A stretch of 64,000 bases of DNA from Bradyrhizobium arachidis (GCF_015291705.1 NZ_CP030050.1:5456001-5520000); one strand, 5' to 3'. Shown: positions 38,733 to 47,052, counted from the first letter of the stretch. Notes: a model not told the origin generated them from the sequence alone. Program-made: numbers and translations.

Positions 38733-38930
38733 TCAGCTCGCCGGGCTCTCAGCTTCTTCTGAAGAGCCCGAGAGGGTGCGGTATGCCTGGTCCGCCTGCT
38801 CTTTCGTCAAGTTGGCTGCCCAATCGGTCTCAATTAACGCTGGACCCCGGCGTACTCGATCATAAACCATCCAACCAACACCTCCCATCCGAATGAGGAA
38901 CCTGCTCGCTGGCGGTGCCCTTTCGCTCAC
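38733..38930 (-). CDS. Small hypothetical protein, paralogue A
   Basis: A 65-residue soluble protein starting with GTG at 38930 behind a strong GAGGAGG. The core RFLIRMGGVGWMVYDR and ALIETDWAANLTKEQADQAY is about 70 percent identical by eye to the product of the gene at 41657-41836, which lies in the opposite orientation. The function is unknown. The short beta-rich Trp/Tyr pattern suggests a compact domain. Confidence 0.7.
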   Translation of the reverse strand: MSERAPPASRFLIRMGGVGWMVYDRVRRGPALIETDWAANLTKEQADQAYRTLSGSSEEAESPAS

Positions 38931-38989
38931 TGTGGCCTCCTCTCGCTCGGCGATTTGGGGGGCAGCAGCGTGAACCTGCAGCCCCTAGA

Positions 38990-39187
38990 TCAACGCCATA
39001 TCGTAGGTGGATTCAGGGCCTTGCGGCCCACCGTTCTCAATGCGTCGGTCGAAAGATGTCCCTGTGCCGCGGCCTCAAGGATCTTCGACGCAACATGCGT
39101 TCGGGCGCCGACTTCGCTGACGGGGATGTTTTCGCAGACTTCTTCAAGGACGGCTCTAAGGAGCGCAGTCGTTTCCGCACTGAACAT
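38990..39187 (-). CDS. Small helical hypothetical protein
   Basis: A 65-residue, probably all-helical protein (MFSAETTALLRAVLEEVCEN, then THVASKILEAAAQGHLSTDALR). The start is the ATG at 39187 with TGAGG upstream. It resembles a family of tiny rhizobial proteins of unknown function that I recognise only by pattern. It sits immediately upstream of paralogue A on the same strand. Confidence 0.6.
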   Translation of the reverse strand: MFSAETTALLRAVLEEVCENIPVSEVGARTHVASKILEAAAQGHLSTDALRTVGRKALNPPTIWR

Positions 39188-39531
39188 GCACCAACCTCAA
39201 AATAAGAGACCGAGTTGCACACTGCTCGCGCGGAGTATGTTCGCTTGGCAGCGTTGGCAAAATGCATTCCAGTCTGGGCTCTGAAATCCCAGCCGGCAGA
39301 CGCTGGCACACGTCCGTCAAGGTTTTGTGACAGAGCCCCCCAAGAGCGAGAACGGCAGATTCACAATTGTTGTGGCGGGAACCGAATGCGCCGGGAAGAT
39401 TCGGCAAACCGGGGCTGGCGAATAGTTCACCTAAATCGTTTCACCCGGTTCATTTGACCGTGTCGCGGGCCGCAGCGATCAGTTCGCTGCGGCCTTCGTC
39501 ATCGTGGCCCCGACGCATTGGCGGTGGCGCT
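39188..39531. other. Spacer with hairpin, no supported gene
   Basis: Apart from the 11-bp perfect inverted repeat at 39468-39494 nothing recognisable is present; reading frames here look random. Confidence 0.5.
39468..39494. repeat. Perfect 11-bp inverted repeat
   Basis: GGCCGCAGCGA at 39468-39478 and TCGCTGCGGCC at 39484-39494 around a 5-base loop. There is no T-run on either side. It lies downstream of the minus-strand gene at 39532. Confidence 0.7.
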
Positions 39532-39750
39532 TTACTTACCCTCGCCGTAGCTCGCGATCTTGCGGAGCGATAGCCGCACGGTGTGTATCGGCTCGAGCGC
39601 GAGCCCGACCACCTCCTGAGGCAGCGTAAGGGAGTTCTTCTCGATGTAGAGCCGCAGGTCGACCAACGCCTTTGGGTCGGTCGGGATTAAGTTGACCGCG
39701 CCCTCAACCTCGTCCGTTCCAACAGCCTGATCCAAAAAGCCGCGAGACAC
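39532..39750 (-). CDS. Small hypothetical protein, possibly a fragment
   Basis: A 72-residue frame with protein-like composition (EVEGAVNLIPTDPKALVDLR, then LPQEVVGLALEPIHTVRLSL). The only available upstream start is a GTG at 39750 with no good ribosome binding site, so this may be a remnant of a longer gene. It is divergent from the small gene at 39796. The family is not recognised. Confidence 0.4.
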   Translation of the reverse strand: MSRGFLDQAVGTDEVEGAVNLIPTDPKALVDLRLYIEKNSLTLPQEVVGLALEPIHTVRLSLRKIASYGEGK

Positions 39751-39795
39751 CGCGCCGGAAAGGTGTAGGATTCAAGAAAATCAGGAGGGAGCGGC

Positions 39796-39966
39796 ATGTT
39801 TGAAATCAAGGGCTTCGACACGGCAGGCGTCGTTAGCCTCAAGCGGCTGTCACTCGCGGCGGCCCTCAAGAAGGCCAGAGAGCTCGTCCAGGACGGGTGC
39901 TGGGACGTTCAGATCGTTGATCCAACCGGCCGCATCTACACCTCGTTTGAAGAGCAAGCCGCCTAA
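39796..39966 (+). CDS. Very small hypothetical protein (56 residues)
   Basis: An ATG at 39796 follows AGGAGG at ideal spacing. The product starts MFEIKGFDTAGVVSLKRL and contains KKARELVQDGCWDVQIVDPT and GRIYTSFEEQAA. It reads like a compact single-domain protein. The stop codon TAA is the first triplet of repeat copy B, which therefore abuts the gene exactly. Function unknown. Confidence 0.68.
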   Translation: MFEIKGFDTAGVVSLKRLSLAAALKKARELVQDGCWDVQIVDPTGRIYTSFEEQAA

Positions 39967-40066
39967 AGCGCGATGAGATTGGGATGAATCGTCATCGCGC
40001 TTTAGGTTGTTGTTTGAGCATGATCTTTTCGGAAAACCGCTTCGCACTTTTCCGGGTCATGCTTTA
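39964..40066 (-). repeat. 103-bp dispersed repeat, copy B (inverted)
   Basis: It is the reverse complement of copy A at 12639-12741 with only a few differences, including both hairpins and the AACAACAACCTA linker. Its first triplet (TAA) is the stop codon of the small gene at 39796. Confidence 0.93.
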
Positions 40067-40140
40067 GCCGCTCCGCCTTCGCCATCCAGAGATTAGTCCC
40101 CCATCGGATCGCCGGCGCGGGCTGGCGATGCAATCGATCG

Positions 40141-40374
40141 TTATCCCCCTCGGCCGACATTGGACGAGGCATTGTTCAGCCAGCGCTGCGTTGCTTCGTC
40201 GCTCCAGCCGGGAACTGCGAAGCGCGCCCGAGGATTCACGTCCGGACCAAAACGATCGACCGCGGGATCGCGCGGGTGATGTGCGCGGGAGCGATGCGCG
40301 GGCGCAGCGTTCGCAGCGGTGCACAGGACAATCAACAGGCCCATCAACAGCCCGTTGGCGAGGACAGAGCGCAT
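40141..40374 (-). CDS. Small exported protein
   Basis: A 77-residue product with a clear signal peptide (MRSVLANGLLMGLLIVLCTAANA then APAHRS). The mature part is His/Arg/Pro-rich and ends SSNVGRGG. A similarly organised gene (MRSVLVLILVIATGAPAVAA, ending SNFGGG) occurs at 52158-52370. Both lie beside a copy of the dispersed repeat. The start is the ATG at 40374. Confidence 0.6.
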   Translation of the reverse strand: MRSVLANGLLMGLLIVLCTAANAAPAHRSRAHHPRDPAVDRFGPDVNPRARFAVPGWSDEATQRWLNNASSNVGRGG

Positions 40375-40609
40375 CGTATCAGCTCCTATCGGGCTACCGC
40401 CGGGGCTGATGTGATGTGCCGCCGATCCCACCGCAACATGAGGCGGCATCACGGCTTGGCGATGGACATTGCACTTGATGCGGAGCGGTCTAGCGTTCGC
40501 CTTGATACGCCCTCAGCTCTCTGGAGCCGACGTTCGCAGATAGGAACGTTTCCACGCGTGGGGAATCTTACAGGCGCAAATCGATCCTGTGTTGCGCGTA
40601 GATCGAACG

Positions 40610-40768
40610 ATGGAAAAAGCCCTGGCCTATGCCATCTCAGCGCTCCTCGTGGGCTTCGGTGCCTGGATACTGGTTGTTGGCCTTTCCTCCAGCTCGCCCG
40701 CCCTGTGGACCGTCGTGGCGCTGGTCCCAATCACGATCGGACTCGTGAGCGCTTTTGGCCCGACGTGA
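40610..40768 (+). CDS. Very small two-span membrane protein (52 residues)
   Basis: The ATG at 40610 opens MEKALAYAISALLVGFGAWI, followed by a second hydrophobic stretch (ALWTVVALVPITIGLVSAFG). Composition and codon use are consistent with a real hairpin membrane protein. The ribosome binding site is weak (GATCGA). Function unknown. Confidence 0.52.
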   Translation: MEKALAYAISALLVGFGAWILVVGLSSSSPALWTVVALVPITIGLVSAFGPT

Positions 40769-40866
40769 CTTGATGGGGACAATCGGGGATGGGTCAGCGC
40801 GTCTGCATTTTCCGAATCGACGTTCTGTGGTCGCTCCACTGATGGGTCGCGTTCAGGGATGTAAGC

Positions 40867-41025
40867 GTGAGCCAGTTTCTATCGATGCTGCTGCTAGTTG
40901 CCGCCGTGGTTCTGACCGTCTGCTTCGGAGTGGCGGCCTGGCGCCTCTCTGACGAGAAGGAGCTCGAGGTCACCGGCCAAATCGCGCGTCAGACCTATGG
41001 ATGGAAGGCGCCTCCGACCCGGTAA
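40867..41025 (+). CDS. Very small single-span membrane protein (52 residues)
   Basis: A GTG at 40867 (GGATG upstream) or an internal ATG at 40885 opens a hydrophobic segment MLLLVAAVVLTVCFGVAAW. A short cytoplasmic-type tail follows (RLSDEKELEVTGQIARQTYG). Not recognised. Confidence 0.48.
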   Translation: MSQFLSMLLLVAAVVLTVCFGVAAWRLSDEKELEVTGQIARQTYGWKAPPTR

Positions 41026-41087
41026 CCCCTCGCGCTCGAGCTCCGCCGCCACCGGGCATCGTAGAGCCGTCAGCAGCTGAGGCGGCC

Positions 41088-41273
41088 TTACGGTCCAGCG
41101 TCTTTGCGCCGCTCCAGCATCGCCATCTCGACCTGTTGCGCGAGCACGGTCAGATGATTGGCCAGCCGATCGAATAGCTCGCGCTTGGCCTTGTCGGTCG
41201 CAAGATCACGGATCAGTGCGCACTCGGCCGCGTCCGTGCGCAATTTCTCCAGCTGAGCCTGATAGTCCTTCAT
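41088..41273 (-). CDS. Small helical hypothetical protein (61 residues)
   Basis: The product MKDYQAQLEKLRTDAAECAL continues IRDLATDKAKRELFDRLANH and LTVLAQQVEMAMLERRKDAGP: two amphipathic helices with strong heptad character. Tiny proteins of this pattern occur repeatedly in bradyrhizobia, to my knowledge without known function. The start is the ATG at 41273; longer upstream extensions lack support. Confidence 0.62.
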   Translation of the reverse strand: MKDYQAQLEKLRTDAAECALIRDLATDKAKRELFDRLANHLTVLAQQVEMAMLERRKDAGP

Positions 41274-41656
41274 GGCGCGCGCCCATCTGCCATCTTTTCC
41301 CGAATATTTCGACAGGGAGACAGCAGAGTCAATCCGACTCACGGAGGAAGACTTGGGAAGCCCTGACGCATCTCGACAGAGCCGCAAGACGGCCCCGGCC
41401 GTGGGGCTTTTGGGGGGGTAAGGCCGGGGCCGCTGGAGGTGCTCGGCCTTAGGGGAAGGCCCAAGCAGCTGCGAGCTTACCCTGAGATCGAAGCGGCGCT
41501 CTGTTCGTTTCAGCACATTCGAGACGTGTTCCGGGCAGGAACACGGCACGACAGCAAATTGCCAGTTTTTCCCGAATCGATTCACATGCACGAATGCATT
41601 CGAGAAAATGGTGCGGCCTACTTGGCCCGTCGCGGCAAGTAAGTGGGAGGCTATCC
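41274..41656. other. Spacer with a 10-bp inverted repeat
   Basis: GGCCCCGGCC at 41391-41400 and GGCCGGGGCC at 41422-41431 form a perfect inverted repeat around a G-rich loop. No gene is supported in the remainder. Confidence 0.5.
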
Positions 41657-41836
41657 GTGAGTGACAGAGCGCTGGCGCAGGGCAGATTTTTGGTTCGGAC
41701 GGGAGGCATCGGCTGGATGGTCTACGATCGAGAGCGCAAGGGGCCGGCACTGATCGGAACGGACTGGGCAGCCAACTTGACCAGGGAACAAGCAGACGAA
41801 GCCTACCGGATACTCTCTGAAGCGGAGGAGAGCTGA
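41657..41836 (+). CDS. Small hypothetical protein, paralogue B
   Basis: A 59-residue protein with a GTG start at 41657 behind GGGAGG. It shares the core RFLVRTGGIGWMVYDR and ALIGTDWAANLTREQADEAY with paralogue A (38733-38930). The two genes point away from each other and bracket about 2.7 kb of other tiny genes. Function unknown. Confidence 0.7.
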   Translation: MSDRALAQGRFLVRTGGIGWMVYDRERKGPALIGTDWAANLTREQADEAYRILSEAEES

Positions 41837-41934
41837 AAGGTTGATCTCAGAAGCAACGCGACAGCACGAACCGGCCGCCCCTGGTCAGGGGCGATGGCCA
41901 GCTTGATCGGGACATCGCGCCAAACGATCTGCCT

Positions 41935-42645
41935 TCAGCTCTCCGGAGCCGACGCCGCAGCCGGCACGCTCAGCGGAGCCCCGCCGACCGAAACAGGCCC
42001 AACAGGCCCAACAGGCCCGACTGGTCCGGAAGGTCCGGAAGGTCCGACTGGCTTCGACTGCCGCACCAGCCGCTTGCGCATCGCCGCGGACATTCCATAG
42101 CGGGCATTCGCGCGTCGAATGGACGACGTGACGTCCGACATCATCGTGTTTTGCAGCGAGTCGACTTTCGCGATCAGCGTGGACAGCTGCGAAGATATCT
42201 TCCTCACATCGACCCGCTCGTCCGTGATGCTCTGGCGCAGGGACAGCAGCACCATCGAGTCCTGCTGGAGCAGAGCCGCATTCTGCTGCACAAGATCGTT
42301 GTTCGCCTGCAGCGAAGCCGTGTGTTGCTGCTGGGCCGACTGAATGTCCTTCAACGCAGCGACGACCGGATCCGGTTTCGGTGCGGGAGCCTTCGGGCGC
42401 GGCAGCAGTTCGGCCAGACGACCGACATCCAGCGACGGCAGATCAGACGGCAGCGTGTAGATCGCCGCTGCGCCATTGATGGCCAGGGCACACACGGCCA
42501 GGACCAGCACCGATTTCCGGCTGGAAGGCCTGATCGGCAGTTCGGCTTCCGGGGCTAGGGGTTCAGGCGCTGCGGCGAGCGCGAGCGCTACGGGATCGAG
42601 TTGTTCGACAAGGCCTTGCGCTTCAGATGTCGTGGTCACGGGCAT
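41935..42645 (-). CDS. Membrane-anchored coiled-coil protein with collagen-like tail
   Basis: A 236-residue protein. About 45 cytoplasmic residues are followed by one span (VLVLAVCALAINGAAAIYTL) and a Pro-rich segment. A predicted coiled coil follows (ALKDIQSAQQQHTASLQANN, SSQLSTLIAKVDSLQNTMM), then a basic stretch and a tail GPSGPSGPVGPVGPVGPV, six Gly-Pro-X triplets. The DNA for the tail shows tandem 9-base units (around 41996-42050). An oligomerising envelope protein is an inference. The start is the ATG at 42645. Confidence 0.65.
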   Translation of the reverse strand: MPVTTTSEAQGLVEQLDPVALALAAAPEPLAPEAELPIRPSSRKSVLVLAVCALAINGAAAIYTLPSDLPSLDVGRLAELLPRPKAPAPKPDPVVAALKDIQSAQQQHTASLQANNDLVQQNAALLQQDSMVLLSLRQSITDERVDVRKISSQLSTLIAKVDSLQNTMMSDVTSSIRRANARYGMSAAMRKRLVRQSKPVGPSGPSGPVGPVGPVGPVSVGGAPLSVPAAASAPES

Positions 42646-43011
42646 TGACCTCAAATGAGCGAGCAAAAGGAAGCCGACGCTGGAACGTCCTCGCGACGAG
42701 TCCTTTACGCAGCACCCACTTACACAACTGCCTAAAATTGTGGACTTTTTTGATTAATTCCACGTTAGCGGCGTAGCCGTCTGACGGGCCTCGCCACCCC
42801 GGCCGATTACGGGGTCCATGCGATGGAATGAAGCTGCGCCGACGATGCGCTGCCTGCGGCCCGGCGGCAGCTATAACGGATTTTCCGAATTTTGCCAGAA
42901 TGCCACTGTTTTGCCCGACGTGTCAAACCGATCTTTCCGCCGGATTGCACAAGTCATTGTGCCGGCAGCACTTGCTACTGTGCATGGGGTTGTTTTCGCG
43001 TTTTGAGACGC
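42646..43011. other. AT-richer spacer, no supported gene
   Basis: It contains an AT-rich stretch (42730-42765) that could be a promoter for the minus-strand gene at 41935. It also contains TTTTGCCCGACGTG near 42908, which resembles the edge of a repeat common in bradyrhizobia. A short frame with CPTC and CRQH runs into the next gene's antisense and is not convincing. Confidence 0.4.
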
Positions 43012-46000
43012 CTACCCCTCGTCCAGCACCTCGAACAACTCCTCGACCCGCTCGAACGGCGCGTCCTGCATCTTGGCGTGATACACGACGCGATCGCCGT
43101 CGCGTTGCAGTGACTTCCCGCGCGACTTGCGCAGCCGCCCCGGCAGGAACGTTGCGGCGACCGCTCCAGGGCCGACGTCGAGGCGAACGATGCCCCTGCG
43201 CTTGCACTCGATCCTGAGCTTGGCCGCGGCGAAGAAATCGCGCGCGGCCTTCGGCAGCGAACCGAAGCGGCGGGAGGTTTCCTCCTCGAGGTCGTCGAGC
43301 TCGTCCTCGCTGCCGCATCGTGCGGCGCGCGCATAGAGCTCGAGCCGCACCGGCTCGGACTGCACATAGGTCTCGGGCAGCATGTCTCCGACCGGAAGGT
43401 TCAGGTCGGGCACCCAGACCGCGGCGCGCTCCTCGTCGACCTTCTCCGAGGCCATTTTCAGGAGGTGGCTGTAGAGCACAGGCCCGAACACCTGGACATG
43501 GCCGGACTGCTGCTCGGAGAACAGGTCGCCGGCGCCGCGCAGGTCGAGATCCCGCTCGCTGATGGCAAAGCCCGCGCCGGGCCGGCTGAACTCCTCGAGC
43601 ACGGCGAGCCGCTTCTCGGACTGCCCGGACGCCGTCTCGGTCAGGAGATGGGCGAAGGCGCGGATGCCGCTGCGGCCGACACGCCCGCGGAGTTGGTGCA
43701 GCTGGGCCAGACCGAATTTTTCGGGCCAGCACACCACGATGGTATTGGCGCGGGGAATGTCGAGGCCGCTCTCGACGATGTTGGTGGCGAGCAGGACGTC
43801 GGCTTCGCCCTCGACGAAGCTCATCATGCGGTCGTCGATCTCCTCGGCCGGCAATCTGCCGTGCAGACAGACGATGCGCAGGTCCGGCGCCACCGCCTGC
43901 ACCCGCGCCAGCATGGGCTCGAGATCCTGGATGCGCGGGCAGATCAGGAAGCTCTGTCCATGGCGGCGCTGCTCGCGCAGCAGCGCGGAGGCAATGGCCG
44001 CATCCGACAGCGGCGCGATCCGTGTTGCGACCGGAAGCCGGTGCACCGGGGGCGAGGCGATCACGCTGAGGTCGCGGAAGCCGGCAAGGCCCGCGGCGAG
44101 CGTGCGCGGGATCGGCGTCGCACTCATCATCAGCACATGGACGTTCTTGGCGAGCGCGGCGAGCTTCGCCTTCTCGGCCGCGCCGAAATGCTGCTCCTCG
44201 TCGATGATGACGAGGCCGAGATCGTCGAACCTCACGTCCTTGCCGGTCAGCGCCTGCGTGCCGATCACGACCTTGATGCGGCCGCTGCGCAGGCCCTCCC
44301 GGGTCTCGCGCAGCTCCGCGCCCGAGGTTGCGCGCGACAGGTTGCCGACCTCGATGTCGAACGGAGCAAAGCGCTTCTGGAACGTTGCGGTGTGCTGCCG
44401 TGCCAGCACCGTCGTCGGCACCGCGATCGCCACCTGCTTGCCCGAGAGCACCACAGCGGCGGCCGCGCGCAGCGCCACCTCGGTCTTGCCGAACCCGACG
44501 TCGCCGCAGACCACGCGGTCCATCGGGTGACCTGAGGCGAGATCGTCCAGCACGTCGCGGATCGCGTTGGCCTGATCGACGGTCGTGAAGTAAGGGAAGC
44601 GCGCGACGAACTTCTCGTAAGCCGATCCCGGCGGAACCAGCTTCTCGCCGCGCCGCCGGCGGCGCTGGCTGATGTGCTTGGCAAGGGCCTTGCCGGCGAT
44701 CTGGATTTCGCGCTCGGCTTCGGTGCGGCGGGCCCACCAGGTGCTGCCGTCCGCCTTGTCGAGCGCCAGCTTGCCGAGTTCGGTGGAATAAGGCCACATC
44801 AATGCCAGATCCGGCGGCGGCACCAGCACCGCATTGTCGCCGGCAAAGGACAGCCTGACCATCTCCCGCAGCGCGCCGCCGCCGGTGTTCACGGTCTGCA
44901 GGCCGTCGAGCACGGCAAGACCGCGCTGGAGATGCACGACCACGGTGCCCTGCTCCGGAGCGTCGGCATGATCGAACGCCGTGCTCCAGGCGCGCGCCAT
45001 CGGCTGGGCATGATGCGCCCGGCTGCCGAGCACGTCGGAAGCGGTCACGACCACGAGCGGCTTTTTCCCGGGCACGATGAAGCCCGCATCGAGATCGGCC
45101 AGAAGCGAGGCCTCGCCGCCCCGCCCGCTTGCGGCCTCGTCCCAGTCGTCGCAGCGCTCCGTCTTGACGCCGCTCATCCGCTCCATCACGCGCAGATCGT
45201 CCTCCTGCGCCGCGACGAAGATCAGCCGCGAGCCAGCCCGCTGCACGTCCTCGACGAAGGCGCGCAGCACCTTCCGCGCGGACGTGACTTTGGAGAAGTC
45301 CGGCACGGTCTGAAGGGCGGCCGTCCGCGGCAGCACCTTCATGCCCTTCGAAAGCTGCTTCCAGTCGCGCTGTCCGAGATATTCGCGCTCCCGCTCCGCG
45401 CGCGGCGCGGCCTCCTCGATCGTGCTCAGCCAGCCGTCGGCATGCGTGGGCACGCCTGCATCGGCGATCCATTTGGCCCGTCCGCAATAGTCGAACAGGC
45501 TCGCGCGCTTGCCGCGTTTGCCGGCAAAGGCGAGCCGCTCCGACATGGGATCGACGAGCAGCTCTTTGGTCTCGAAGATGATCTCGTGCTCCTTCGGGTC
45601 GAACGCCACGATGCGGTCGATGGTGCGATCCGAATGCTCGATCCGGAACGGGCCGAGCGCGCCCGCAGGGAATATCTCGAACGTCTGGCCGTGAAACAGC
45701 GCCCCGCCCGGATAGTCCGGTTCGTCGTCGAGATCATATCCGAGCGACTGAAGGCGCGCCTCGAGCTCGGGCTCGGAAAACGCGCCGCCCACCTTCAGGC
45801 TCACGCTGAGGCGCGACAGGCTCGCAGGCGGCGGCAGGCGCTCCATCACGGCTTCCGCCGTCGCAATGAGAAATACCGGATTCCTGGATTTGGTGAGGCG
45901 CCTCAGCACGGAGGCTCTGCGCCCTGCGAGCTCGTGGGACGGCTCCAGCTGATCGAACGGCAAGGTGTTCAGACGCGGAAACACCAGGACCTCGCAGGCC

Positions 46001-46215
46001 GGGTCGAGCGCGTGAATGATGCTGCCGAGCCGCTCCGCCCTGGTCTCGCTCTCGGCGAGAAAGACGATGCCGCTCTGCCCGGACTGCTTCCATTGTGCAA
46101 GCAGATGCAGCGCCAGCAAACCGAGAGGCGACGAGGACGAGATCGTGGCGCGCTGCGATCCTTTGCTCTTCTTGGGCGATGTCTTGGTCACCCGCGCTTT
46201 TTTGGCAAGCCTCAC
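43012..46215 (-). CDS. Second Mfd-like translocase with degenerate RNA-polymerase-interaction domain
   Basis: A protein of about 1067 residues with the full Mfd domain order. The UvrB-like N-module contains FPRLNTLPFDQLEPSHELAG. The motor has Walker A GDVGFGKTEVALR near residue 571, DEEQHFG, SATPIPRTLAAG and QLRGRVGRSG. A TRCF C-terminal domain is present (LPETYVQSEPVRLELYARAA). The CarD-like segment (about 418-475) reads VVVHLQRGLAVLDGLQTVN and lacks the HxDHGIGRF signature of the canonical Mfd at 14191. The N-terminus is basic (Lys/Arg). The start is uncertain: GTG 46215 is chosen; ATG 46287 is an alternative. Confidence 0.88.
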   Translation of the reverse strand: MRLAKKARVTKTSPKKSKGSQRATISSSSPLGLLALHLLAQWKQSGQSGIVFLAESETRAERLGSIIHALDPACEVLVFPRLNTLPFDQLEPSHELAGRRASVLRRLTKSRNPVFLIATAEAVMERLPPPASLSRLSVSLKVGGAFSEPELEARLQSLGYDLDDEPDYPGGALFHGQTFEIFPAGALGPFRIEHSDRTIDRIVAFDPKEHEIIFETKELLVDPMSERLAFAGKRGKRASLFDYCGRAKWIADAGVPTHADGWLSTIEEAAPRAEREREYLGQRDWKQLSKGMKVLPRTAALQTVPDFSKVTSARKVLRAFVEDVQRAGSRLIFVAAQEDDLRVMERMSGVKTERCDDWDEAASGRGGEASLLADLDAGFIVPGKKPLVVVTASDVLGSRAHHAQPMARAWSTAFDHADAPEQGTVVVHLQRGLAVLDGLQTVNTGGGALREMVRLSFAGDNAVLVPPPDLALMWPYSTELGKLALDKADGSTWWARRTEAEREIQIAGKALAKHISQRRRRRGEKLVPPGSAYEKFVARFPYFTTVDQANAIRDVLDDLASGHPMDRVVCGDVGFGKTEVALRAAAAVVLSGKQVAIAVPTTVLARQHTATFQKRFAPFDIEVGNLSRATSGAELRETREGLRSGRIKVVIGTQALTGKDVRFDDLGLVIIDEEQHFGAAEKAKLAALAKNVHVLMMSATPIPRTLAAGLAGFRDLSVIASPPVHRLPVATRIAPLSDAAIASALLREQRRHGQSFLICPRIQDLEPMLARVQAVAPDLRIVCLHGRLPAEEIDDRMMSFVEGEADVLLATNIVESGLDIPRANTIVVCWPEKFGLAQLHQLRGRVGRSGIRAFAHLLTETASGQSEKRLAVLEEFSRPGAGFAISERDLDLRGAGDLFSEQQSGHVQVFGPVLYSHLLKMASEKVDEERAAVWVPDLNLPVGDMLPETYVQSEPVRLELYARAARCGSEDELDDLEEETSRRFGSLPKAARDFFAAAKLRIECKRRGIVRLDVGPGAVAATFLPGRLRKSRGKSLQRDGDRVVYHAKMQDAPFERVEELFEVLDEG

Positions 46216-46812
46216 TTGAACCCGTCTCTGGTCGTCAACTGAACGCGCGCGGTCCGCATGTCGATTCGGCGGCGCGCCGCCCTGCATATGGGATTTGTCC
46301 TGCGAACGCACGCCTCCTGGCAACGTTCGGGCCGCCGTCGCGCTGCTAAATATTTAGCTGTTGACCAAGCCCAGCCGGGAACTTGCCTCTTGCTCAGAGT
46401 GCGATCGAAGGCGCGCATGGCAAGCACGAAAAACCCCAGCGCTTGGAGCCACGCTGGGGCGTTTCGTTCAAAATGAATTGGTCAAGTAATGAAGCACTCA
46501 TAGCAGCGATTTCGCCCCGCGCTTGTGAACTGGTTCACATTTGGCGCGGCAAAGCAAACGACCCCAGTGCAGGGGGCTACTGAGGTCGCCAACCTTGTGG
46601 GAAGGTTTTCTCACGGCCCGGGGGCTTGGGGGGCTTGGGGATGGGCCGGGAGCCCGGAGTCTACGTTTTGCGCGCACAGTCGTTCCAATGCCGGTGTGCG
46701 GGAAGTTCGCCGGGCTTGGGCCGGCCCATGTTGGCGGAACGGGGTACCGCACCGTGCCGGTTTGAGCGTTCGCGCGCCGCGCGCTAGGATCGCGCTTTTC
46801 AAGGAGGCTCAT
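46216..46812. other. About 600-base region without a firm gene
   Basis: It contains a terminator-like hairpin (46429-46459) and a G-quadruplex-type run (46620-46645). Open frames on both strands are low-complexity and overlap structured GC-rich DNA, so none is called. Confidence 0.45.
46429..46459 (-). terminator. Terminator-like hairpin, minus orientation
   Basis: CCCCAGCG at 46434-46441 pairs with CGCTGGGG at 46452-46459. On the minus strand five T follow. No gene is recognised upstream of it on that strand, so an unannotated small transcript may end here. Confidence 0.6.
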
Positions 46813-47052
46813 TTGAAACAGCTCATTGTCATTGCGGCCATTGCACTGTCTTTTGCGGCGCCTGCGCGGACGCAGCCGCTGGTCGATCCCAACAAGGTTG
46901 CTCCCGAATACCGCGAAGCCGCCGAGAAGCGCCGCGCCGAACAGTTGCGACAGCGCGAATGCGCCATCAAGGCGGATCTCGAGAAGGTGCTGCCGAGGGA
47001 TCGCACCGCCTATCTCAATCATTGCCTGGACATGATGGCGGCCAAGCAATAG
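46813..47052 (+). CDS. Small exported protein with TTG start
   Basis: A 79-residue product. AGGAGG at 46802-46807 sits five bases before a TTG (46813), and no ATG fits, so a TTG start is proposed. A signal peptide (KQLIVIAAIALSFAAPART) is followed by a charged helical mature part with two cysteines (RECAIKADLEKVLP, TAYLNHCLDMMAAKQ). Periplasmic; function unknown. Confidence 0.72.
   Translation: MKQLIVIAAIALSFAAPARTQPLVDPNKVAPEYREAAEKRRAEQLRQRECAIKADLEKVLPRDRTAYLNHCLDMMAAKQ

Noticed and set aside
41439..41642. Small plus-strand frame upstream of paralogue B
   Set aside because: Overlaps a G-rich inverted repeat, has no ribosome binding site and an unremarkable composition; an overlapping minus-strand frame is equally unconvincing.
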